A model generated the notes under the pieces. It did not search any database and was not told the DNA's origin. It was given only the letters and a program-made list of their open reading frames with translations. Source: Terriglobia bacterium (lineage in GTDB: Bacteria > Acidobacteriota > Terriglobia > Bryobacterales > UBA6623). Taken from it: a DNA stretch of 64,000 bases. The stretch lies in contig VXMF01000058.1 in NCBI GenBank assembly GCA_009841225.1, positions 119,657 through 183,656 on the forward strand. The letters run 5' to 3'. Numbering within the stretch: position 1 is the stretch's first letter; the number at the start of each line of letters is the position of its first letter. The position numbers and the translations under genes are program-made. Positions 45,578 to 55,258 of the stretch are shown piece by piece.

Positions 45578-47785
45578 GTGTCCGCCCGGACCGTGGCCGC
45601 GAGCCTCGCGCTCTTGCTCTTAGCCGGGTCTCTCGCGATCCCTTCGCAGGATCAGGACGCGCGTCTGGTTGACCAGATCACGCAGCTCATCTCATCCCAG
45701 CGCGGAATCAGAATCTACGACTGGGTCAATTTCATCATCAAGGACCGCCAGGTCACTCTGACTGGGACGGTGACAACTCGAACGCTCAAGCGCGGGATCG
45801 CACGATCCATACGCAAGCTTGAAGCGGTCGATTCGGTCGTGAACGAGCTAGAGCTGTTCTCATCGTCCGGCGACGACATCGGAATCCGGATCAATGCGTA
45901 CTGGCGCATCTACGGGCATCCCGAGATCCGGCGATTGGCATCGCCTCAGTCAGAGTTCCGGCAGCGCCTCCGACGCTCGCCCACGGACACGCAACGAGTG
46001 TTGCTCCAACCGATCCACATCGTGGTCGAAGACGGGCACTTGACGCTTGAGGGCGAATTGGAGCAACAGCGCGAAAAGTGGGTGGCGGAAGAGCAGGCCT
46101 ATGCCGTGCTGGGCGTGCGCTCGGTGACGAACAACATCGTCGTTACCGGCACGGACACCGAAGAGCTGCAACCGATCGACTTCGAGAACGATCCATGGTG
46201 GCGCGATTCCCAGTCCCTCGAAGAACCGGTCCTGCGGGTCGAGAACCCGGCTGGCGCGGTTCGCGTGACGGTGGTCAACACCGAGCGCGTGCGCCTGCGC
46301 CGAACCAGCCGCTCGCGGACAGTCCAGGCGGGAGACACGTCCACGACGCGCTTGGGACGCAAGACGAGGATCCGTACCAACCCCACTGACGGCGCGCTAG
46401 TCGATTTGGAGGTCGACCTGCCCTACGGACACCGCTTGGAAGTCGAGACCGTGGATGGCCCGATTTCGGTCACCGGATTGATCCGGCGAGCGGATATCAA
46501 GACGAGCTTCGGACGGGTCGAGCTGGCCATCCCGTGGAAGTCGGTTCGGTTTGCCGCGGCCCTGAGCCGCAAGCCGGCGCACGTCGACATCCCAGAGCAC
46601 CTGCGCGCCTCGATGGGCTCGCCGGGAGAGCCTCCTGTGGAATCCGCTTGGCAGGTTGATGACCTCCGCGACCAGCGCCGGAGCCTGTACGGAATGATCC
46701 GCCTCGAAGGGGTGCGGCCCGATGCGCTCGTCCTGCGGGACACCGCGATCCCGGAGGACTCTCCGATCAGGATGCACTGGCAGGCCAGCGAGACGCTCAG
46801 CACCATGTTGAAGCGACCGTTTCGCATGCGTATGAGCCGTCGCGACGGCGACGAGCCGCTGACTGGCGACGCACCCCCCGAAGGGCTTGACGAGATGGTC
46901 CGATTCAACTCCGATGTCCGGCTGGTGCAGCTGTCGGCCTCGGTGGTGGATGAACAGAACAGGCCACTTCCGGGGCTGGGGCGAGAGGACTTCGAGGTGC
47001 TCGAGGACGGGGTCTTGCAAGAAATCGGGATCGTGCAGGACATCGATTCCGAGTTCAACCTGATCCTGCTGCTGGACTGCAGCACCAGCACCCTGGTCGA
47101 CCGCAACGCCGTGCTCGAGGCTGCCAAGCAGTTTGTGCTGGCTGCCCGGCCGGCCGACCAAGTCGGGATCTACCTGCTCTCGGACGCATACCTGCAGGTG
47201 GTCAGCCCGCTCACGGCCGATCGAGACGCCCTCTTGCGGATGATCGAGCAGATCCCGCGGCTGTCGGGCGGTACGCCGCTCTACGATGCGATCACCCTCT
47301 CGTACGCGCAAGAGCTTGCGCGGAGACGGTGGGAGCGCAACGCCCTGGTGGTCATCAGCGACGGCATGGACAATGAAATGCTTCCGCGGAACAGCCGCTC
47401 CGTGCCGTCGGTGGTCGCCTTCGAGGATCTGCTGCGGGTGGCGGCCGAGATCAACAGCGCGATCTATCCGATCTTCCTCGAGCCCGAAGAGTTCGGCGTG
47501 AGGGTCGAGCGAAGCTGGCGCGAGCGCCAGCGCCAGTCGACAGACCGGGCCCGGAGTCGCATGCAGCAGCTGGCCGAGCGAACGGGCGGGAGGCTCTTCC
47601 GGGCGAAGTCGATCCGCGACCTCGATAGGGTCTACGAGCAAGTCGCGGAGGAGCTGCGCAGCATCTACACGCTGGGCTACTACCCGTCCAACCAAGAATT
47701 CGACGGAGAGTGGCGACGCATCCGGGTCCATGTCAACGGGCACGATGCCCACGTCCGGACGCGACCCGGGTACTACGGCTGGTGA
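45578..47785 (+). CDS. BON- and VWA-domain secreted protein of acidobacterial type
   Basis: Protein of 735 aa from GTG 45578, with a signal peptide (VAASLALLLLAGSLAIPSQ). Two BON-like domains follow (about 25-100 with VNFIIKDRQVTLTGTVTTR, and 100-195 with IHIVVEDGHLTLEGEL), likely contacting membrane or phospholipid. A beta-rich linker follows (GHRLEVETVDGPISVTGLIR). The C-terminal third is a von Willebrand A domain, preceded by the phylum-typical strand LSASVVDEQNRPLPGLGRED, with MIDAS LLLDCSTST and a late GYYPSNQEFDGEWRRIRV. The BON-plus-VWA combination suggests an envelope-anchored adhesin or binding scaffold. It is 36 bp behind dnaJ. Confidence 0.82.
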   Translation: MSARTVAASLALLLLAGSLAIPSQDQDARLVDQITQLISSQRGIRIYDWVNFIIKDRQVTLTGTVTTRTLKRGIARSIRKLEAVDSVVNELELFSSSGDDIGIRINAYWRIYGHPEIRRLASPQSEFRQRLRRSPTDTQRVLLQPIHIVVEDGHLTLEGELEQQREKWVAEEQAYAVLGVRSVTNNIVVTGTDTEELQPIDFENDPWWRDSQSLEEPVLRVENPAGAVRVTVVNTERVRLRRTSRSRTVQAGDTSTTRLGRKTRIRTNPTDGALVDLEVDLPYGHRLEVETVDGPISVTGLIRRADIKTSFGRVELAIPWKSVRFAAALSRKPAHVDIPEHLRASMGSPGEPPVESAWQVDDLRDQRRSLYGMIRLEGVRPDALVLRDTAIPEDSPIRMHWQASETLSTMLKRPFRMRMSRRDGDEPLTGDAPPEGLDEMVRFNSDVRLVQLSASVVDEQNRPLPGLGREDFEVLEDGVLQEIGIVQDIDSEFNLILLLDCSTSTLVDRNAVLEAAKQFVLAARPADQVGIYLLSDAYLQVVSPLTADRDALLRMIEQIPRLSGGTPLYDAITLSYAQELARRRWERNALVVISDGMDNEMLPRNSRSVPSVVAFEDLLRVAAEINSAIYPIFLEPEEFGVRVERSWRERQRQSTDRARSRMQQLAERTGGRLFRAKSIRDLDRVYEQVAEELRSIYTLGYYPSNQEFDGEWRRIRVHVNGHDAHVRTRPGYYGW

Positions 47786-47885
47786 TCGCGAATTCTACGG
47801 CTGCGAATGCGTAGGCACTAGCTGCAACGACGATCGGCGCGCCCGCCGATCCCCGGGGTCGCGAGGAGTGCAGTTCCTGCGCAAA

Positions 47886-47913
47886 CTAATGTATACTGAT
47901 CTGTATAGATTAG
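47886..47913 (+). promoter_or_regulatory. 28-bp near-palindrome upstream of sufB, candidate Rrf2 operator
   Basis: CTAATGTATAC-TGATCT-GTATAGATTAG is symmetrical at 12 of 14 pairs and lies 38 bp before the sufB start. It contains -10-like hexamers (TATACT, TATAGA), so a bound repressor would block transcription. It is AT-rich in a GC-rich setting. The Rrf2 regulator gene inside the operon is the obvious partner. Confidence 0.7.
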
Positions 47914-47950
47914 ATGCCACTCATCAGTGGTGCTAGTCGCGAGCCGACCC

Positions 47951-49399
<1,449 letters not shown>

Positions 49400-49432
49400 A
49401 GGCGGCCGACATAGGGGAGAACGAGCGAGCAA

Positions 49433-50203
49433 ATGCTGCAAATACGGAATCTGCACGTCAGCATTGACGGCCAGAAGATCCTGCGAGGGATCGACCTCGA
49501 TGTCCAGCCCGGCACGGTTCACGCCGTGATGGGGCCCAACGGATCGGGCAAGAGCACGCTGGCGTCGGTGCTTGCCGGGCGCGACGGTTACGAAATCGAA
49601 CAGGGCTCGGTAACGTACAACGGCCAAGACCTGCTGGACATGGATCCTGAGATCCGCGCCCGCGAGGGCGTGTTCCTGGCCTTCCAGTACCCAGTCGAGG
49701 TGCCGGGCGTGACCACCATGTACTTTATGCGCGAGGCCGTCAACGCGGTGCGCAAGCATCGCGGCGAAGAGGAGCTCAGCGCCGGCGAGTTCCTCAAGCT
49801 GGCGCGCGAAAAGATCGGTCCTCTGGGCATGGAAGCCGACATGCTCAAGCGCGCCATCAACGAGGGATTCTCGGGCGGCGAGAAGAAGCGCAGCGAAATC
49901 TTCCAGATGGCGATGCTGGAGCCGAGGCTAGCAGTACTCGACGAGACCGATTCGGGCCTGGACATCGACGCGCTCAAGATCGTCGCCGACGGCGTGAACT
50001 CCCTGCGCAGCGCCGAGCGGTCGTTCGTGGTCATCACCCACTATCAGCGCCTGCTCAACTACATCGTCCCGGACTACGTGCACGTGCTGTCGGAGGGGAG
50101 GATCGAGCTGTCGGGCGATAAGGACCTAGCCCTGGAACTTGAGTCGCGCGGCTACGGCTGGATCAACGACGACGTCGTTCCCCAGGCGGTCGCGGGAGTC
50201 TGA
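49433..50203 (+). CDS. sufC: Fe-S cluster assembly ATPase SufC
   Basis: ABC-type ATPase of the SufBCD complex, 256 aa. Walker A GPNGSGKS lies at 34-41, the SufC-specific lid FQYPVEVPGVTTMYFMREAV follows, the signature reads FSGGEKKRSEIFQM, Walker B is LAVLDETDSGLDIDAL, and the switch histidine is in VITHYQRLLNYI. These match SufC rather than transport ATPases. It follows sufB by 33 bp, and the sufD GTG starts one base after its stop. Confidence 0.97.
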   Translation: MLQIRNLHVSIDGQKILRGIDLDVQPGTVHAVMGPNGSGKSTLASVLAGRDGYEIEQGSVTYNGQDLLDMDPEIRAREGVFLAFQYPVEVPGVTTMYFMREAVNAVRKHRGEEELSAGEFLKLAREKIGPLGMEADMLKRAINEGFSGGEKKRSEIFQMAMLEPRLAVLDETDSGLDIDALKIVADGVNSLRSAERSFVVITHYQRLLNYIVPDYVHVLSEGRIELSGDKDLALELESRGYGWINDDVVPQAVAGV

Positions 50204-50204
50204 C

Positions 50205-51473
50205 GTGCCAGCGATTGCTGACAGAGCCGACGTCTACCTAGAGCGCTTCAACGACGCGCTCGCCCGCGCTGCGGCCGAGCCGACTTGGTTGCTGGAGCGC
50301 CGCAAGCGTGCCATGGAGCGTTTCTTGCAGCTAGGCGTCCCCTCTCTCAAGCACGAGGAGTACAAGTACACCGACCTGTCAGCGCTCGCCGATGGCCAGC
50401 TGCTGTTTGCAACGCGCCCCGGTAGTGCCGAAGCCGCTCTCCCCAGCTATGTGGCGGGTGGCGCGTCCGACGCCGGCCCGCAGGTGCTAGGCCGCGTCCC
50501 GCAGGGTGCCCGCGTGCAATCGCTTGCGGAAGCACTGCGCGCCGAGCCTGACTTGGTGCAGCGGCACCTGGCCACGATCGCCGATTACGAGGATCACGCG
50601 CTCTGCGCCGTCAACACAGCGTTCTTTTCCGACGCGGTCGTCATCCAGGCCGAGCGCGGCGCGGTGCTGGACGAGCCGATTCAGCTCGTGTTCGGGGATG
50701 GGCCGCAGGGCAGCTTACCGCGCGTGCTAATCGTGGCGGGACGAAACTCCTCGGTCCAAGTGGTGGAAACATACGCGGGTTCGGGTGCCTACTGGCGCAA
50801 CGCGGTCACAGAGATCCATGCCGAGGAGAACGCTCGCGTCGACCATTACCGCGCTCAGGTCGAATCATTAGACGCCTACCACACGGGCAGGCTGCAGGCG
50901 TCCCAGCAGCGCGACAGCTACGTCAGCTCGTTCTCCATCAGCTTCGGCGCCGCCGTTGCGAGGAACGATATCGGCACCCGGCTGAACGGGTCGGGGTGCG
51001 AGTGCTCGCTGGACGGGCTCTACGCCGTGCGGGGCGACCAATTGGTCGATCACCACACAAGCATCGACCACGCCATGCCGCACTGCAACTCGCACCAGCT
51101 CTACAAGGGCGTGCTGGACGACCGGGCCAGGGGCGTGTTCAACGGCAAGATCTTCGTGCGGCCTGACGCGCAGAAGACGGATGCGGTGCAGAGCAACAAG
51201 AACCTGCTGCTCTCCGACCAGTCCGAGGTCAACACCAAGCCGCAGCTTGAAATCGATGCCAACGACGTGCGCTGCACGCATGGAGCAACGATCGGCCAGC
51301 TGGATTCAGAGGCTGCCTTCTACCTACAGTCGCGGGGCATCGGAGCAAATCGGGCGCGCAACCTGCTCACGTATGCATTCGCCGCCGACGCCTTGGAACG
51401 CATCAAGGTCGCCCAGCTCAAGGAGCACTTCGAATCCCTGCTGCTGAATCGCTTTGCCTCGCAGGAGTCGTGA
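50205..51473 (+). CDS. sufD: Fe-S cluster assembly protein SufD
   Basis: Scaffold partner of SufB, 422 aa. GTG 50205 is preceded by GGGAG and follows the sufC stop by one base. The N-terminal helical region (AIADRADVYLERFNDALARA, then LGVPSLKHEEYKYTDLSALA) and the beta-helix core (FNGKIFVRPDAQKTDAVQSN, NTKPQLEIDANDVRCTHGAT, GQLDSEAAFYLQSRGI) are typical of SufD. The conserved His and Cys in CTHGAT, which pair with SufB at the cluster site, are intact. The longer frame upstream overlaps sufC and is not used. Confidence 0.95.
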   Translation: MPAIADRADVYLERFNDALARAAAEPTWLLERRKRAMERFLQLGVPSLKHEEYKYTDLSALADGQLLFATRPGSAEAALPSYVAGGASDAGPQVLGRVPQGARVQSLAEALRAEPDLVQRHLATIADYEDHALCAVNTAFFSDAVVIQAERGAVLDEPIQLVFGDGPQGSLPRVLIVAGRNSSVQVVETYAGSGAYWRNAVTEIHAEENARVDHYRAQVESLDAYHTGRLQASQQRDSYVSSFSISFGAAVARNDIGTRLNGSGCECSLDGLYAVRGDQLVDHHTSIDHAMPHCNSHQLYKGVLDDRARGVFNGKIFVRPDAQKTDAVQSNKNLLLSDQSEVNTKPQLEIDANDVRCTHGATIGQLDSEAAFYLQSRGIGANRARNLLTYAFAADALERIKVAQLKEHFESLLLNRFASQES

Positions 51474-51498
51474 TGGGACGGCCGAAGGGAGCGCGATC

Positions 51499-52743
51499 GT
51501 GACGACCGCAGCGGCGGCACCGGCTCGCCTCGACACCAAGGCGCTGCGGGCGGAGTTCCCCGCCCTGCAGCAGCTCGTGCACGGCCGGCCTCTCGTGTAC
51601 CTCGACAACGCCGCCTCGTCGCAAACGCCGCGCCCGGTGATCGATGCGCTGCTGGAGTACTACGAGCAGGATCGCTCAAACGTCCATCGCGGCGTGCATG
51701 AGCTCAGCCAGCGGGCCACCGACAAGTACGAATCTGCGCGCCTGCGCGTGCAGCAGTTTCTCAACGCGGCCGAACTGGAAGAGATCGTCTGGACGCGCGG
51801 CGCGACCGAAAGCATCAACCTCGTCGCCTCAAGCTGGGGAAGGACCCACGTGGGAGCCGGCGATGACGTGATTATCTCGGCCATGGAGCACCACTCCAAC
51901 ATCGTGCCGTGGCAAATCCTGTGCCAAGAGAAGGGCGCCAACCTGCGCGTCATCCCGATGAACGTCGCCGGCGAGCTGCTGATGTCCGAATACGACAGCC
52001 TGCTTTCGCCGCGCACCAAGATCGTGGCGGTGACCCAAGTGTCGAACGCGCTTGGGACAGTCAACCCGGTGCAAGAGATCGCCGCCAAGGCGCACTCTGT
52101 CGGCGCCGTCTGTCTCGTCGACGGCGCCCAAGCGGCGCCGCACATGCCGGTGGACGTCCAGGCGCTGGGTTGCGACTTCTTCGCACTGTCCGGCCACAAG
52201 ATGTGCGGCCCTACCGGCATCGGGGCGCTTTACGCTCGCCGCGCCCTGCTGGAGGAGATGCCGCCTTACCAAAGCGGCGGTGACATGATCTCGTCGGTGA
52301 GTTTCGAAAAGACCGTGTACAACGATCTGCCCTACCGCTTCGAAGCGGGCACGCCCATGATCGCCGGGGCGATCGGAATGGGTGCGGCAGTGGACTACTT
52401 GAATCGCATCGGCATGGATCAGATCGCCTCCTACGAAGCCGAATTGCTGGCCTACGGCGCCGACAAGCTCGACGCGATCCAAGGCCTGCGCCCGATCGGA
52501 ACGGCAAAAGACAAGGCCGGCGTGCTGTCCTTCGAGGTGGAAGGCATCCATCCCGCTGACCTAGGCACGATCCTCGACCGTCAAGGAATCGCGCTGCGCG
52601 TGGGTCACCACTGCGCCGAACCGGTCATGCGGTTCTACGGAGTGAGCGCGACGACGCGGGCGTCCATCGCGTTCTATAACGATCCGACGGACTTCGACGC
52701 GCTGGCAGATGCCATCGAAACTGCCAAGGAGATATTCGCCTGA
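51499..52743 (+). CDS. sufS: Cysteine desulfurase SufS (group II)
   Basis: PLP enzyme of 414 aa that takes sulfur from cysteine for cluster assembly. GTG 51499 has GGGAG eight bases upstream. Landmarks are VYLDNAASSQTPRPVIDALL, TRGATESINLVASSWG, the PLP-binding Asp in CLVDGAQAAPHMPVDVQALG, Schiff-base Lys234 in SGHKMCGPTGIG, and the catalytic loop VGHHCAEPVM with Cys372, short as in group II enzymes. Group II desulfurases usually need SufE or SufU as sulfur acceptor; neither gene is in the window. The stop overlaps the next start (TGATG). Confidence 0.96.
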   Translation: MTTAAAAPARLDTKALRAEFPALQQLVHGRPLVYLDNAASSQTPRPVIDALLEYYEQDRSNVHRGVHELSQRATDKYESARLRVQQFLNAAELEEIVWTRGATESINLVASSWGRTHVGAGDDVIISAMEHHSNIVPWQILCQEKGANLRVIPMNVAGELLMSEYDSLLSPRTKIVAVTQVSNALGTVNPVQEIAAKAHSVGAVCLVDGAQAAPHMPVDVQALGCDFFALSGHKMCGPTGIGALYARRALLEEMPPYQSGGDMISSVSFEKTVYNDLPYRFEAGTPMIAGAIGMGAAVDYLNRIGMDQIASYEAELLAYGADKLDAIQGLRPIGTAKDKAGVLSFEVEGIHPADLGTILDRQGIALRVGHHCAEPVMRFYGVSATTRASIAFYNDPTDFDALADAIETAKEIFA

Positions 52744-53267
52744 TGTCCATGCTGAAGCTAGGCCTGAACCAGCCGTCGTCCGACACGGCGGAAGAGCCGC
52801 GGACCGGGCCGGACGAGCAGCCCGCCAGCGGCGGCATCAACACGGGTGCGTTAGCCGCGGCCCCGAAGTACGGCGACTTCATTCCGAGCATGCACTCGAA
52901 CATGCCGCTGACTTCGCCCCTACCCCCGAAGGAGCCGGAGTATGCGCCGGACGCGTCCTTGGAGGAGAAGGTCGTCGCAGTGCTGAAGACCTGCTACGAC
53001 CCGGAGATCCCAATCGACATTTACCAGCTCGGCCTGATCTACAAGGTGACCGCGCCGCGGTCTCCCGATCAGCCGGACAAAGTGAAGGTCTTGATGACCC
53101 TCACCGCCCCCAACTGTCCAGCCGCTCAGACGCTTCCGGCGGAGGCCAAGTACAAGATCGAGCGGCTACCCGACGTCGCGGACGCAGAGATCGAAATCAC
53201 CTTCGATCCGCCGTGGACGCCCGAGAAGATGAGCGAGGAAGCCAAGCTCGTCCTGAACCTTGTCTGA
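52743..53267 (+). CDS. sufT: SufT-type DUF59 (MIP18-like) Fe-S maturation factor
   Basis: Protein of 174 aa with a DUF59/MIP18 domain (about 75-170): VVAVLKTCYDPEIPIDIYQL, the family's DPEI motif, then LMTLTAPNCPAAQTLPAEAK with the conserved Cys, and ITFDPPWTPEKMSEEAKL. Proteins of this kind aid transfer or maturation of Fe-S clusters. An unusual N-terminal extension of about 70 residues (rich in P, S, A and charged residues) precedes the domain. ATG 52743 overlaps the sufS stop by one base, so translation is coupled. The name sufT is by position and domain. Confidence 0.88.
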   Translation: MSMLKLGLNQPSSDTAEEPRTGPDEQPASGGINTGALAAAPKYGDFIPSMHSNMPLTSPLPPKEPEYAPDASLEEKVVAVLKTCYDPEIPIDIYQLGLIYKVTAPRSPDQPDKVKVLMTLTAPNCPAAQTLPAEAKYKIERLPDVADAEIEITFDPPWTPEKMSEEAKLVLNLV

Positions 53268-53276
53268 GGTCTAATC

Positions 53277-53774
53277 ATGCAACTGAGCGCCCAAGAAGAA
53301 TTTGGCCTGCGCTGCCTGCTGCGGCTCGCCCAAGCCGGGCCGGACGCCATGATGAGCATCCACGAGATCTCGCGCGCAGAAGGGATCTCGATGCCGCACG
53401 CGGCGAAACTGATGCGCGTCCTGCGCGAGGGGGGCCTCGTAGCGAGCGAGCGCGGTCAGGCCGGCGGCTACCAGCTGGCGCGGCCTCCGGAAGAAATCAC
53501 CGCGAAACAAGCCATCCACGTGCTGGGCGGGGAGTTGTACGGCGGAGAGTTCTGCGGGCGGTTCTCCGGGCACGAGGACCATTGCACGAATTCGATCGAC
53601 TGCTCGATCCGGTCTCTGTGGAGGGCGGTGCAATCGGTGGTCGACCAGCTGCTGACCCGCACGAGCATTCGCGACCTGATGTGCGCGGAGCAGGAAATGG
53701 ACCGATTTGTAGGAGACCTGGTCGTGCTAACCGGCGGCACTTCCCCGGCAGCGATAAGGGCGAACCATGGCTGA
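53277..53774 (+). CDS. Rrf2-family iron-sulfur regulator
   Basis: Transcriptional regulator of 165 aa. The winged helix is typical (QLSAQEEFGLRCLLRLAQAG, then ISRAEGISMPHAAKLMRVLR and the wing VASERGQAGGYQLARPPEEI). Three cysteines, Cys93, Cys103 and Cys109, in EFCGRF ... DHCTNSIDCSIRSLW have the spacing expected of an Fe-S-sensing Rrf2 protein (SufR/IscR-like). It is the sixth gene of the operon rather than the first, and its ATG is 10 bp after sufT. It most likely senses cluster status and acts at the near-palindrome before sufB. Confidence 0.92.
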   Translation: MQLSAQEEFGLRCLLRLAQAGPDAMMSIHEISRAEGISMPHAAKLMRVLREGGLVASERGQAGGYQLARPPEEITAKQAIHVLGGELYGGEFCGRFSGHEDHCTNSIDCSIRSLWRAVQSVVDQLLTRTSIRDLMCAEQEMDRFVGDLVVLTGGTSPAAIRANHG

Positions 53775-54846
53775 CCAGAAACAATTCGAGGAGGCACTGA
53801 GCGGCGTCGTACACCCGGACTACGGCAAGAACATCGTCGAGCTGGGTCTGATCACGGACTTCGCGGCGGCCAACGGTTCGGTGGCCTTCAAGCTGCAGAA
53901 CACCGTGGCCGACGGCGACCGGGCGCAGGCGCTGCTTCAATCGGCGATCGCTGCCGTACAGGCAGTAGATCCGCAGGTACAAGTGAACGCCTCGGTCACG
54001 AATCGAGCTAGGCCGAACCCTGCGGGCAGCGACGGGAAGGGGTCCATTCCGGGTGTGCGAAACGTCATCCCGGTCGCATCGGGCAAGGGAGGCGTTGGAA
54101 AGTCGACGGTCTCGGCAAACATCGCGCTGGCACTGGCAGCGACCGGGGCCAAGGTCGGCTTGATGGATGCAGACGTCTACGGCCCCAGCATCCCGCTGAT
54201 CATGGGCGCGACGAGCGGACCGCAGCAGGGCGGCCGGGGCATCATCCCGGTGGAAGCGCAAGGCATCCCGATCATCTCCACAGGCTTCTTCATCCGCAAG
54301 GATCAGGCCGTCGTATGGCGCGGTCCGATGCTTGCCAAGATGGTGGAGCAGCTCACCAACCAAGTGGAGTGGGGCGAGTTGGACTACTTGGTGATTGACC
54401 TGCCGCCAGGCACGGGCGACGTGCAACTCAGCCTCTGCCAGCGGTTGGCACTGACCGGTGCGCTAGTCGTCACGACGCCGCAGCCGATGGCGGTCAACGT
54501 CGCGGAAAAGGCGATCATCATGTTCCAACAGCTCAAGACGCCTCTGCTCGGCGTTGTCGAGAACATGAGCTACTACGAGTCGCGCTCTACGGGCGAGCGG
54601 GAATACATCTTCGGTTCGGGCGGGGCCGAGAAGATCGCCGAGCGCTGGAGCATCCCGGTTCTGGGCAAGGTACCGCTCGCCACGACCGTGCGGGAGACCT
54701 CGGATGACGGCAAGCCGATCGTCTTGGCCGACCCGGACGCCCCCGCGGCACAAGCCTTCGTGAACGTGGCGCAGCAACTCGCGGCTCAAGTGGCGATGCG
54801 CAACCTCAAGGCCGCGAGCGAAGAGATGGTTCAGATCAACTTCTGA
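53767..54846 (+). CDS. mrp: Mrp/ApbC-family P-loop ATPase lacking the CxxC motif
   Basis: Fe-S carrier-type ATPase of 359 aa, starting within the last codons of the Rrf2 gene (8-bp overlap). A DUF59 domain (about 1-85) precedes the deviant Walker A, GKGGVGKS at 106-113, then VGLMDADVYGPSIPLIMG, DYLVIDLPPGTGDVQL and TTPQPMAVNVAEKAIIMFQQ. In Mrp/Nbp35 proteins ENMSYF is followed by CPxC, which binds the shared cluster. Here ENMSYYESRSTGEREYIFGS has no cysteine there, and the only Cys I see lies in LCQRLA. Cluster binding by the usual route is therefore doubtful, though the ATPase appears intact. Confidence 0.9.
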   Translation: MADQKQFEEALSGVVHPDYGKNIVELGLITDFAAANGSVAFKLQNTVADGDRAQALLQSAIAAVQAVDPQVQVNASVTNRARPNPAGSDGKGSIPGVRNVIPVASGKGGVGKSTVSANIALALAATGAKVGLMDADVYGPSIPLIMGATSGPQQGGRGIIPVEAQGIPIISTGFFIRKDQAVVWRGPMLAKMVEQLTNQVEWGELDYLVIDLPPGTGDVQLSLCQRLALTGALVVTTPQPMAVNVAEKAIIMFQQLKTPLLGVVENMSYYESRSTGEREYIFGSGGAEKIAERWSIPVLGKVPLATTVRETSDDGKPIVLADPDAPAAQAFVNVAQQLAAQVAMRNLKAASEEMVQINF

Positions 54847-55258
54847 ACTGCTGTACAAGCGACAGCGCATGGCTAGCATGTCGGCAGTGAGGGAGGTTGC
54901 GACTGCAACCGCGTCAAGCAGTCGTTCGCCATCAATCGCGTCGGCGTAGAGGGCGATCCCGATGCCAGCCGCGAAGATTCGCCGGCAACGGCGAACGTAA
55001 ATCGCCCAATCCGAACTACCCGACGCTCAGTCGCATGTGGTCGGTTCGGTTGCGATGGGGTGCCCTCCTAGGGGGCGCATGCGGTCGTTGCGTCACGTCG
55101 CGATTTCGGCCCACTACTAGCAACTCCTGGGCCCGCTGGGTCGAAGCCCTTGCTAGGCTCCCCATGCACGCGCCAAGCAACACGAATGCACCGTCTCCCC
55201 GGCGGCTTGACAAGGGGCACGATGCCCACCAATGTGTAATCTGAGGTGGAGGAAGCCA
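54847..55258. other. Intergenic region after mrp
   Basis: About 410 bp before the thioredoxin-TonB fusion gene. It holds a perfect short hairpin, TTCGCCG-GCAA-CGGCGAA, at 54978-54995 with a GNRA loop but no T run, which may help end the suf transcript. Overlapping frames look non-coding. Confidence 0.45.

Noticed and set aside
46397..47752. A 451-aa minus-strand frame opposite the BON-VWA gene
   Set aside because: Antisense shadow rich in H, R and L without domain signals.
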